Below are positions 55,142 through 64,000 of a DNA stretch of 64,000 bases, piece by piece. A model generated the notes under the pieces. That model was given only the letters and a program-made list of their open reading frames with translations, was not told where the DNA came from and ran no database searches. How positions within the stretch are numbered: the stretch's first letter is position 1; each line of letters starts with the position of its first letter. The DNA is from Lepiota brunneoincarnata (Eukaryota > Basidiomycota > Agaricomycetes > Agaricales > Agaricaceae). A program made the translations under genes and the position numbers. The stretch covers positions 1,674,001-1,738,000 of the forward strand of contig JAEBUN010000004.1 in assembly GCA_023014365.1 (NCBI GenBank). Reading direction: 5' to 3'.

Positions 55142-57271
55142 ATGCCTTTTTTCACCCAACTTTCACTTCTGCTTCCCAAGTTTCTCTCTACCGGGTTTAA
55201 CCGATACTGCAGGCAGTACTCGTCCTGTTTTTTCCTTCGCTTACCGCTGGTGGTCTATCTTGATTTTCTCTTTCCTTACCTTGCTGTTGAGGACATAATA
55301 TGTCTGCGGAGGGTAAGTAGGCTCCTGCGACCATACAGTTTAACTGAGCCATATTAGGTCAACAAAGCTTTCTTTCTCTTGACGCACGAGCCATCCATAT
55401 GGAGGCGCTTTCTGGAGTCCATGAACCACCATCCTGTGATCTATCTCCGCCCAACATTTAATTACTCCAGTCCGTACACGGACTATGAAATTGAACAAAT
55501 CGTAACCCGCACTATTTCTCTGGACGACAACTGGCGAAGTGGATCATCCAAGGTCATTACAAGTCTCCTGGTTGAGATTCACTACGAGGTGTTAGACATG
55601 ACCCTGTTACCGGGTGGCAAATACCTGGTTGCCTCTGTCAAGGACAGAAGTAGCTATCGCTACTACATCATCCTCTATATCTTGGATCACCCAAATGGTC
55701 ATCGGGCCATCGCTCGTCTTCCAACTCTCGCAAAAGCATTCCATCTTCGGGCGAAATATATCAACTACCGTCAACATGGAATTGCAATTACTTTCGTGCG
55801 ACGACGCTTCGAACACGGGGGGCCCTGCAAGTCGGTGCCACGTTTTTTTTCTCTCCTTGGTAACAATATAAACTCATATATTTGTTAGCATCAATCCCTC
55901 AGATTATAGTCATTGTCACTACTATACAACCTCCCCACCCCCTCTTCTCAGAGGTCATGGTCTTCTTCATACCCTTGGACATCCTCGAATATCTTGCCGA
56001 CCCGAGCATTGTCTTCGGGTCCGAAGAGCATCAATCCCGACTCGAGGAACAGGACCGGCCCCCCTTCCAAGCCGTCACCAAGCTCGAAACACACACCGAA
56101 ATTCAGCATATCACCCTGTTTGATAATAACAACGAGCCGTGGCTAGCTGCCGTGACTAATGATCGGTACATTAGTTTCGTTCACTGCGACCAGGATACTA
56201 TGATCATGCTTGAATGCGCTCCACTGTCTCAATCTCAATTCCCAATCCAAGTGAGCAGCTCTGCTCTCCTCCTTCCTAGGAAAACAAATCTAACCTCACT
56301 TTCAGCGAATCAAAGCCATACTACCTCTCCCCAACCAGCAAGAGATCCTCGTAGTCTGCCAATACTCCAATATAGCCTTTGAAGTATGGGTTGCAGAGAT
56401 TTATCCTTTCCCTGATGAACACTGTATCATGGAACCCAAACACCGTCTCTTAATCCACGAGACAACCCCCAACCGCCTTGCCAAAGTAACCATCTCTGAT
56501 CCTCACGTGCCTCACGCCTACCCTGGCTTTTCTTCTCTCCAACCCAACCCCCTCGCTCCCATTTCAATCTACTTGGAGTTCACTCAGCCCAATGGCCTCT
56601 TCCACTTCTGTATCTGGCCATGTTATGAGACCTTGCCAGATAAGACCCGGCGATGTATCCCCCGATATACCATCAATCCCGATCAGCCCACAGAACAAGA
56701 AATGGACGCGGGAAAAGAAGACGAAACACAGTATTACAGTGTGCAGTCATGTCATCTTAGTGACCCGCACGTCGCCCATGTCCTTCCGGGAGGATACCGC
56801 GCCATTATATACACCACCTTACATGACGATAGAACAAGTGCTCCATCCATGATCAGACTCCGTCGCTACCTCTCCCCCGAAGTCCAGAAGCTGGTTTATC
56901 CCAAGCGGCCTCAGGACAATTCGATGAGCTTTATGCGCAGACCACGCAAGCTCCACCCGCAGGTGTGTTTGTCCCAAGGATCTCAATAAATATCAACTTG
57001 CAACCTGATGCAGGCGACTAAACTACAGAGCATCTACGGGACAATATCAATCCCGGTACAGGACTGGAATGCATGTTCGGAGGGCGGAATCGCAGCTATC
57101 GCATGGGATGAGGGCATTGGGAGGGTTTGTGTTGCCGTTGGGGGGGAACTGCAAATAAGGGTTTTGGACATGGCCAGGAGTATTGAGCCAGATGGAAGAT
57201 CTACCGAATGGAAACAGAGGATGTCACAACAGATTGTTGAACAAACGTTGTCAGTGAATGTCACGGTTTAA
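55142..57271 (+). CDS. F-box protein of unknown target
   Basis: The start at 55142 is tentative: the first 30 residues are not family-like and may hide an intron (GTTTAACC... or similar). The F-box is clear: LPLVVYLDFLFPYLAVEDII + CLRRVNKAFFLLTHEPSIWR + RFLESMN, with a GTAAGT...ATTAG intron in the middle. The rest is a WD40/beta-propeller-like body: VEIHYEVLDMTLLPGGKYLV, KDRSSYRYYIILYILDHPNG, QHITLFDNNNEPWLAAVTND, SFVHCDQDTMIMLECAPLSQ, SCHLSDPHVAHVLPGGYRAI and GGIAAIAWDEGIGRVCVAVG, ending SVNVTV. This F-box-plus-propeller form is common in expanded Agaricomycete F-box families, usually as SCF substrate receptors. Confidence 0.75.
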
Positions 57272-57601
57272 TCTTGGTTTTTTCTCGCTCTCCTTGTACC
57301 CAAAAGTAGTATATAAATTAATTCATGTTTTATAAGCTCTGGTATCGACCACAAAGGTGCGACATATTCACAAAACGCTACTTTCGACTACACTGATAAA
57401 TAAGCATTGAACCGAAGGGAGACGAAGGAACAAGAATAAAGCCGCTAAAAGAGAAGCCATCCAAAGAATATGTAGAAAGCACCGGTGTGATTGATGGTGC
57501 CCACCCAATGAGACACGAGAACAATCGGAATCGGGCGTGCTGAAAATCCACCCCTTAACCAAGGGAGGGGAAGACGAAGAGAAAAAGACCATAATGATAT
57601 C

Positions 57602-57620
57602 AAAAAAAAAAAAGTCCCGA
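57602..57620 (-). terminator. Hairpin plus T12, distal element
   Basis: On the minus strand CCC-TTTC-GGG is followed by AC and twelve Ts. It lies about 140 bp past the USP stop. It resembles an intrinsic or Pol III-type terminator; meaning in a fungal Pol II gene is unclear. Confidence 0.3.
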
Positions 57621-57694
57621 AAGGGAGAACCTCACACTCCCGGGACCCAGTCCTTGAGGTTAGCTGGTAATCAGTTTTCTCCCCGACCGAAGTC

Positions 57695-57718
57695 AAAAAA
57701 AAAAAAAGTCCAAAGGAC
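57695..57718 (-). terminator. Hairpin plus T13, proximal element
   Basis: On the minus strand GTCC-TTT-GGAC is followed directly by thirteen Ts, about 40 bp past the USP stop. Same design as the element at 57602. It may mark the 3' end of the USP transcript. Confidence 0.35.
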
Positions 57719-57757
57719 AGTAGGGGGCGGGGCGCTATGCATAGGACCCCGTACAGC

Positions 57758-60700
57758 TCATGCTCTTGGATCGAGCCGATGTATAAACGAGCTTGACGAG
57801 ACTTTCTCTTTCCGTCCCTGGCCATCTAACCCCTTGTCTTTGTCTCGTCTCCCAAGCCCAAGCATAGGTGCCGTCAAACTCAGCTTTCTTGTCGCTCGTT
57901 TAAGAGGAGCATTCGTCCCACTTCCACCGTTGGCACTCCCACCTGCAACAGTGCTGCCTACGCTACTATTAAGCCCCACAGATGCAGCAATGGACGTAGG
58001 AGGAACAGTAGGTGCATGCAGCGACGAAGTAGACCCAGAGGTCGAATGAAGTTCCGACTGAGACGTATTTAAGCTGGGCACATTCTCATGACCATGTTTA
58101 TTGATATTCAGCGGATACATGCTCTCCGGTTCCGATATGAGGGGACCTTGTCCAATAACATTGAATGGTGGTGTCGTGCTGACTTGCGACTGAGGAGATT
58201 TTTTCAGGTTTGGGATTGGTGGTAACTGCCTGGTCCCATTGGACAACGTCCCGGCTACCGTCGCAGGCCGAGCAGCGGCTAGTGGGTTGCTATTTCCTGT
58301 TGGTTGCCTCCGCTGGTCCATTGATCCAGATCGTGGATTCGGCGATGGCACCAAAGACGATTTTCTCGGAGGTGGGGACTCGAGCTTTTCGTATAATGGT
58401 GGCGATTTGGATAAAGATGGTGATGATTTGGGAGGAACAGGGGGAGGTGAGGAGATTGTTGTCGGCGGTGACGATAAAACTATGGAAGGTCCTGGGGAAG
58501 AGAGGCTGTCATGATGTGTCACGGTTGACGACGCATTAGACGAGGCTGCAGCTATGGCTTGAGGTGGATCTAACTTGGTACTCAGCCTGTTCTCTATTTT
58601 CCTGGCGTTTTCAGAGGGTCCCGCCAGGGAAGGCCGTCTCTTTGGTTGCGAAGAACCCTTGAACCAACCCGAGGCTATCAGACGCTCGTCCTTGGGTGAA
58701 AATGATAACGGTGATTCATTGTCATTCTTCTCATGCTTAGATGATTTTTCACCCAAACGGAAACTCCTCCTCTTGAACCAGCCTTTAGGCTCCTTCCGTG
58801 ACTTGTCCTTGTCCCCTTCCCCGGCCTTTGTCTTCCCGTTGGTTTGAATAACTGGAGTAGGCATTGTTTGTGTTAGGGAAGGTAGAGATGGCACTGGAGG
58901 GGCTGGTGACGAATCTTCAGGAACCACCAACGATGGAGAAGAAGCTGAATGGAGGGGCGATCGGGTTGTATCCAACTTGTCATTCGATGTAGCGATTGCT
59001 GTGTTTGGTCGAGCGGAAGTCGAAGCACTCCTATGGATCGGTGAAAAAACTCCGCGGTTCAAACTAGGGAAGACGGCAGGTGCAGCACCAGGAGGCAAAC
59101 TAGAGGATTCATCCTGCAGTGAGGAAGGAAATTCGGTGAAAGATTTCCGAGAAGCAGTGATAGATATATCGTTTGCCGGCGTAGAAGATGCAGGGGAGAT
59201 GGTTGACGAGGATATGGCTATTTTCGGGTCTTCATTGGCGTCGACCAGTTCTGTTTCGAACTGGAAGCCCAGGTGGCAATGAGGGTGTGAGTTGACTATG
59301 TTGCGAGGGTGTTCGAGGCTGCGTGCTGATGGATTGGGACGCAGGCTCAGATAACAGGAGAGTATCTGGTTGAGGGAGTTGTAGTCCTAAGGAGACAAGA
59401 TCGATGTCTGTGGCTTGGTAGTATAATACATATGCCGATCCAGAATTAGAGTCGCCATAGTATTTGGGAATATCGCCTTCAGGTATAGGATACACATTAT
59501 CATCATCAAAGACAAGCCATGACCCAGCAGACTTGACAATAGAAATGTAATGGCCGTGATGGGGTCCACTAGAAGGGGAAAAAAAAAGTGAGGTGTACTG
59601 AAAAAACGAGGCTAAAAATCACGCACTTTCCAATATGCACTACAATAGCGAAAAGATTATATAATCTGTCGGCGTTGTCGAGGTCGTCCACGGTATTAAA
59701 CAACCGTAATTCGAACGGAAATACGACGCGGTAAGTTAATTTGATATACTTTTGTACGTCCTCCTGGAATTTGAATCGTTTAAGATGTAGAGCGAGAACA
59801 TTGGGTAGTTTTTTGATTTTCATGCTTAGAGGTAGCACTTTAGCTAACTTCTTTCAGATTGAAAAAAAATAGCGTCACCCACCGTTTCTCTGCCTCCTGC
59901 AGGTCGCAGCACGCGTCACAGAAAAACTTGTTCCTCTGACAGAGCATTTCGCTTGCGCTGAACGATCGTAGGCATGCTGTCACACTCGAGTTTTGCTCTA
60001 TGTCTATTGATAGGTCCAGGAAGGACTCCTCGCGAGAAGAAACCTAGACACATCCTCAATATAATTGCGGTTTACTTAGGATATGAACACACCGTTTCAC
60101 ACGTCAGACATCGTGTTTCGCTGGTCAAGACTCCTTCAAAAAGCTTGTGAACAAGTGTGGCATCCTGTGAAGATGTTCCTAGATTTGAGCACGTTGTTGC
60201 CGTAACGATTGTTGGCGGAGGCTTTGATGCGAGGGTGGCCACTGAGTTACTCACTAATATTCCGGCCTGATGAGCAACGAAGAGGAATATACTTGGGGAT
60301 AATAAACTCACAGTCCTCGCCCTGAGCATTACTCTGTGCCGATTTCTTCTCTTCCTCGATCTCTTCTACTATCATATTCAGCAGATGGTTGAGAAACTCG
60401 TGTGCATCCTGATGCATGGTCGAACGAAAGTCTTCCTTGCTCTCCTTGAGCTTGTCGATAAACGCCCTGGGTGCGACAGTTCCCTTATCTCCCGGATGGG
60501 TTGAGATATGAAGGAAGAGGGAGCGCAGGGCAGAGAATAAGGTAGGAGGCGATGAAGGGATGGGGTGGGGTGGCGGGAGAGTAGTCGGCGTGGCATCCGG
60601 GGGACCGCCAGACGACGAAAGCTTCCGCTCCGTTTTGCGACGGACAGGAACGAGAGGGAGGGGGGGAGCGGGTTTGGCGGCTGCATCGTGAGCAGTTGGA

Positions 60701-61042
60701 GGAGTATCTGGTGGGGCGGAAGGATCCGAGGCGTGTATGATGAGGTCACGAAAGGGGGCACAAAAGTAGAGGGCTTGGAGAACTGAATTGGCATAACTGA
60801 TAACAACGGGACTGTCAGAAGGAGCGGCGGTAAGTTGGGCGGAGAAGTGCATACCAAGTATTACCAAACTAGAAAGAGAGATCACTACAGATGACGAGGT
60901 GAAAGGCGGGGGAAGAACATACGTTCTCGAGGCCAAATTTCTTTGCCCCTGCGGAAAGGGAAACAGGCTCTGGCAGAGGCTTTGTGTCCTGGGGAGGGGC
61001 GGAGGACTGGCCGCCAAAGATCCATTTTGTCCTGGCCATCAT
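57758..61042 (-). CDS. Ubiquitin carboxyl-terminal hydrolase, USP12/46 (Ubp9/CreB) type
   Basis: USP cysteine protease that removes ubiquitin; CreB relatives act in carbon catabolite control. The start at 61042 gives [12 protein letters not shown], then AKKFGLEN. The Cys box FGNTC + [19 protein letters not shown] is split by introns. The Cys itself sits on a 14-nt micro-exon (60855-60868). Next: [37 protein letters not shown] (zinc-type Cys pair), [20 protein letters not shown] and [20 protein letters not shown]. The His box is [20 protein letters not shown], followed by DDDNV and YVLYYQ. One extra base at 59268-59270 splits SLPPG from [15 protein letters not shown]. The Ser/Pro-rich tail of about 500 residues ends RLDPRA. 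Confidence 0.91.
60855..60868 (-). other. 14-nt micro-exon carrying the USP catalytic Cys
   Basis: Minus strand: acceptor TTTCTAG, exon TTTGGTAATACTTG, donor GTATGC. It encodes F-G-N-T-C, with the Cys codon completed by the first base of the next exon. Confidence 0.65.
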
Positions 61043-61234
61043 ATTGGCCGGGTGTTGGGGCACAACCCTGTTATATTGTTTGGGGGAGGAGCGGGGGTGA
61101 GAAGTGATTGTGGGTGGAGAAGAAAACAGGTTTGCAAACACTATTTTCCCATTTCCCCCTTGCCAACACGTGACCACCACTATGAACGGGCCTGGGGCTC
61201 CTGGTGCCTGGCCAACTACTTAAAATGACGTAGT

Positions 61235-62932
61235 CTACCACATTTTCTTAACATACACCGCGTCTCCAACTCTCGCAATGCCCTCCAACTTTGGCACTCC
61301 ATTGCAGCCGATGCACGGCTTCATTTTCTCCACCGGATCAATTCCCTTCCTGAACTTCATGATGACCTTGTAGGGCACTGCATTATCCCTTTCCCCGGTT
61401 TCTGGATCCACATTCGGCAGCTGGATCAGAGCAACCATATGAACAATCCATATCAAGACCCCGTAATCTATCTGAGAACGTCACTCACCAGACACCGCGC
61501 GCATTTGGACACCAGTGTTATCGTCGGCGCATCTCCTGAACCGAGACTGATCTCCTCCCAGTCATCTTCCGCGAATGCCCCCCCACCTCTAAATACTATA
61601 TTTGGCCGGAACCTATACGCTAGGTCGTCAGCAAAAATCAACCCGAGGGCCCTGGCGTTTTTCATACGGCGCTAGTGTTAATCCTCGGAGAAACTTGCAG
61701 CGCTCGAGCCCAAACCCAATGCATAGTTGCAATCTGGGTCTTCGAGTATGAAACTCACCTTTCAATCAATATTTTACCATCCTCCCAGCGTCGATCTATT
61801 CCTTGCGTCCCAACAAGTGGCCTGATTTGTTCTTCCACCGCCTGCGCGTTCTCCTCGGAACACAAGAGCAAAGGGTACATGTCCTGGTAATGGGCCGTTG
61901 CCTTTAGATCGGGAAATTCATAGGTGGGGTCGATGGGACGAGGCCGAGGACCTTTGTAAACCAAATGGACGGGTTTTCCGATGTACTTCGACAGTATATC
62001 AGATGGCGAAGGCGCGCCCTTGATGGATGATTGACAAATATAACCATCTATTGGATCATGTGTGGGCCAGAGAGTGACGTGGGGTAGTCTGTGGCGAATC
62101 AAAGATCATGTTTGCCCTGGGAGTTGTGATAATTTCGCTCACATCGTCCACGCGCTCAATGTCTGGTCGCTCGGACACAAGGGAACACTGAACGCCTCGC
62201 AACCCGAGTCTTCAGGGAACGATACGATGAGGGAACCACCCTCGGCTGAGGTCTCGTCAACTTCGATGCGCGGCGTGATCAACACCAACTAAAAATCCCC
62301 CACATCAAATAAACATCTATATCTGTAGCTTGGACGCTCACCTTTGCAACTTCCCTTGCAGTTATCACTTTGTTCTTCTCAGCATCAATAACACACCACT
62401 TCCGGTCGTTCTGTGAATAAGCATGCAGTCATTTGACGCCACCCCAAACCATTAGAATGGGGAAAGGAGGTTACATGACACGCACCTCGAGACCTTGCGG
62501 CGTGTATTTTGCGGATAAGACGGACGTCCCGCGACAACTCTGGATATATATGCAATGGCGGGGGTTAGCAGCTGTGCTTGGGGATTGGGAGGTTGGAAGG
62601 ACGAGCGACAGATATGACGCACCTGTGATATATACTGTCACCTCCTCACTTCACAGCAGACAACAAGAACCGAGGGGGGGTAATGAAACAATTTACCCTC
62701 GTACCTTGATGGGGTGCACTAATATCTTTGATACCTTTACGCTCCCGACTTGAGGTGGCATTTTCCCACTTCTAGGTTTTGGGCTCTCGCTAGAAGCAGA
62801 CGTCCTACGCCGATAGAGAACCAAGGCGAGGGTAGCAGTGGCGGCAGTAGCGAGACTGGTATAAAAGAGTATGTCGGGTTTGTTGGAAAACAGTCCCAGA
62901 GGGAAGGAATCTGGGTTTGGTGCAGATACCAT
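61235..62932 (-). CDS. MOSC-domain protein, mARC-like, membrane-anchored
   Basis: MOSC proteins bind molybdenum cofactor; mARC relatives reduce N-hydroxylated compounds at the mitochondrial outer membrane. The start at 62932 gives MVSAPNPDSFPLGLFSNKPD, then a membrane span (LFYTSLATAATATLALVLYR). The beta-barrel domain has VGSVKVSKILVHPIKSCRGT, NDRKWCVIDAEKNKVITARE and LVLITPRI. The MOSC core follows: KYIGKPVHLVYKGPRPRPID, HYQDMYPLLLCSEENAQAVE, FRPNIVFRGGGAFAEDDWEE, then SKCARCLLPNVDPETGERDN, where the Cys of the RC...NVDPETG block is the expected cofactor ligand. Ends DAVYVKKMW. The N-terminal anchor followed directly by the MOSC part matches mARC. About seven introns. Confidence 0.86.
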
Positions 62933-63291
62933 GAGGCAATCTTCTTCTGCTGATAACGTTCGTGCTTCTTCTGGACTATCGATGCTATCGATAGGTGTCG
63001 TTGAGCTGGCTGGAATTTGTTGGAGTGTTCGAGAGAGGTAGTCCAAACGAATGGATGGACAATGGCACCTGGGAGATTGACACTGATGGGTCCGGTGCTC
63101 GGGTAACGCAATCAGCTGTGCTTATGCAGCAGGTTATTTCAGTCGCTCTCCGTATCTCATCGGCGGGCGCACTAATTCCCTCCCAGCATGTACGGGACAT
63201 GTAGAGAAGACGGGAGTACCCTCACTAGTGGATTTATTTACTTAGTCTTTTTTTTTCCAATGTGTGCGTGATGTGGTAGCAGCCAGCCATT

Positions 63292-63997
63292 TCACCCGGT
63301 TCTCAGAAGAATATGGACACCACTGTCGGTGGTGACAATGTCGCTCACATGGCCAACCTCCAATCCGTACGCGGCCTCCTCAAACGCCTTCTGCATATCC
63401 CCATGTCCAAACCAACCGAGATCACCTCCATTACTATGGGATGCACAGTCTGAATGCACCTGGGCAAGCTCTGCGAACTTGTCGTGCTTTTTCGGAGACT
63501 CATCGATTTGTTGTTGATACCCGCGGAGGATCTCAATCGCTTCCTCTCTCGTGCGCGTGATATTAACCTACCCCAGACCCGCGACATCAGCCATCGTACT
63601 GGGCAGCCTGATGACAGAACACATACCTCCTTCCAGCTAGACGGACGTCGGCTGTCCTTGTGCTTCACCAACAGGTGGCTCGCACGCACCTGTCCAGGCC
63701 GCCCACCGATTGGCTTCGCTCCCTCAACCTCGAGCAGTTTCGCACCAGGGAGGAGCTTGACCTGTTCCTCGGTGAGGTCGACGGGGGCCTCCCAGGACGA
63801 AGCCTTGGTTTCTGTGTTGAAGAAATATGGGAGCTTGCGCGAGTTGGACAAACGAACTTCCCAAGGCTGAGAACAGGGGTCAGTAGGTGTCTGAGCAGAT
63901 AGAGGAGGGGATGACGTGCCATGGTTACAGCGACGGAGTCGAGTGGAAAGATTATCAGGCCCTAATATAGAACCTGCCTGTTCTTCTCATCACTCAT
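63292..63997 (-). CDS. ESS1: Pin1/ESS1-type peptidyl-prolyl isomerase (WW + parvulin)
   Basis: Ess1/Pin1 isomerises phospho-Ser/Thr-Pro bonds, notably in the RNA polymerase II tail. Exon 1 (63974-63997) would read MSDEKNRQ. A 118-nt intron to GTTCTCAG then gives [20 protein letters not shown] and KASSWEAP, the complete WW domain. The parvulin domain follows: [20 protein letters not shown], an intron, [60 protein letters not shown] and [20 protein letters not shown], ending LRTG at 63292. The basic K-x4-RR loop and catalytic Cys (SDC) are present. The start exon is the least certain part; another ATG at 63920 would not reach the WW frame without splicing. Confidence 0.92.
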
Positions 63998-64000
63998 GCC

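Larger units (their letters stand above)
57272..57757. other. Convergent 3' region with two hairpin/T-tract elements
   Basis: About 490 bp between the F-box stop and the USP stop. Holds two long A-tracts (T-tracts on the minus strand) each next to a small inverted repeat (see the separate entries). No gene seen. Confidence 0.5.

Overview
This window is nuclear DNA of a filamentous basidiomycete, probably an Agaricomycete. The genes are dense and cut by many introns of about 45-70 nt. Spacing between genes is often only 80-250 bp, with many divergent pairs. The gene content is that of a eukaryotic housekeeping region: ESF1, 3-ketoacyl-CoA thiolase, EXO84, AP-3 delta, CCT-eta, RAD5, RNase H1, FCP1, a USP deubiquitinase and a Pin1-type isomerase. 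I see no rRNA, tRNA, transposon, CRISPR array or viral gene.

Layout. 0-5 kb: the 5' end of ESF1 (minus), a Kex2-type repeat precursor (plus), a thiolase (minus) and a TatD nuclease (plus). 5-20 kb: a Skt5/Chs4-like Sel1 protein (minus), EXO84 (plus), a Baeyer-Villiger monooxygenase (minus), a Dbl-homology RhoGEF (minus) and AP-3 delta (plus). 20-28 kb: a germinal-centre-type Ste20 kinase (minus), the largest gene-free gap (2.6 kb), an Mn-type CDF transporter (minus) and a tiny membrane protein (plus). 28-36 kb: a secreted NGS-repeat protein and a broken glycosyltransferase-like type II membrane protein (plus), an MFS anion symporter and CCT7 (minus). 36-48.5 kb, all plus: RAD5, RNase H1, a SIKE/FGFR1OP2-type STRIPAK subunit with polyQ, an F-box/LRR-like protein, an unknown membrane protein and an APH-like kinase. 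48.7-51.8 kb: a divergent Zn2Cys6/bHLH pair and a basic-secretory-protein metallopeptidase. 51.8-64 kb: FCP1 (minus), an F-box protein (plus), a USP12/46-CreB-type deubiquitinase, a MOSC-domain protein and ESS1/Pin1 (all minus).

The most distinctive locus is at 0.87-1.6 kb. It encodes seven identical 20-residue peptides (starting QDIPVEDAVK, ending VIVPYN) separated by dibasic KR/RR spacers, the layout of a Kex2-processed secreted peptide precursor. Synonymous differences show that the peptide sequence, not the DNA, is conserved, and that the array grew as two-copy blocks.

Two cross-cutting observations matter to any reader. First, many conserved genes are interrupted by a single-base shift, usually one extra base in a short homopolymer. 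Essential genes are affected, so I read most of these as sequence errors rather than pseudogenes. Second, several conserved motifs are rebuilt only by unusual splicing: an AT-AC intron in the thiolase, and micro-exons of 9, 14, 5 and 3 nt in TatD, the USP and RAD5. All splice sites here are inferred from the sequence and protein-family knowledge, without transcript data.
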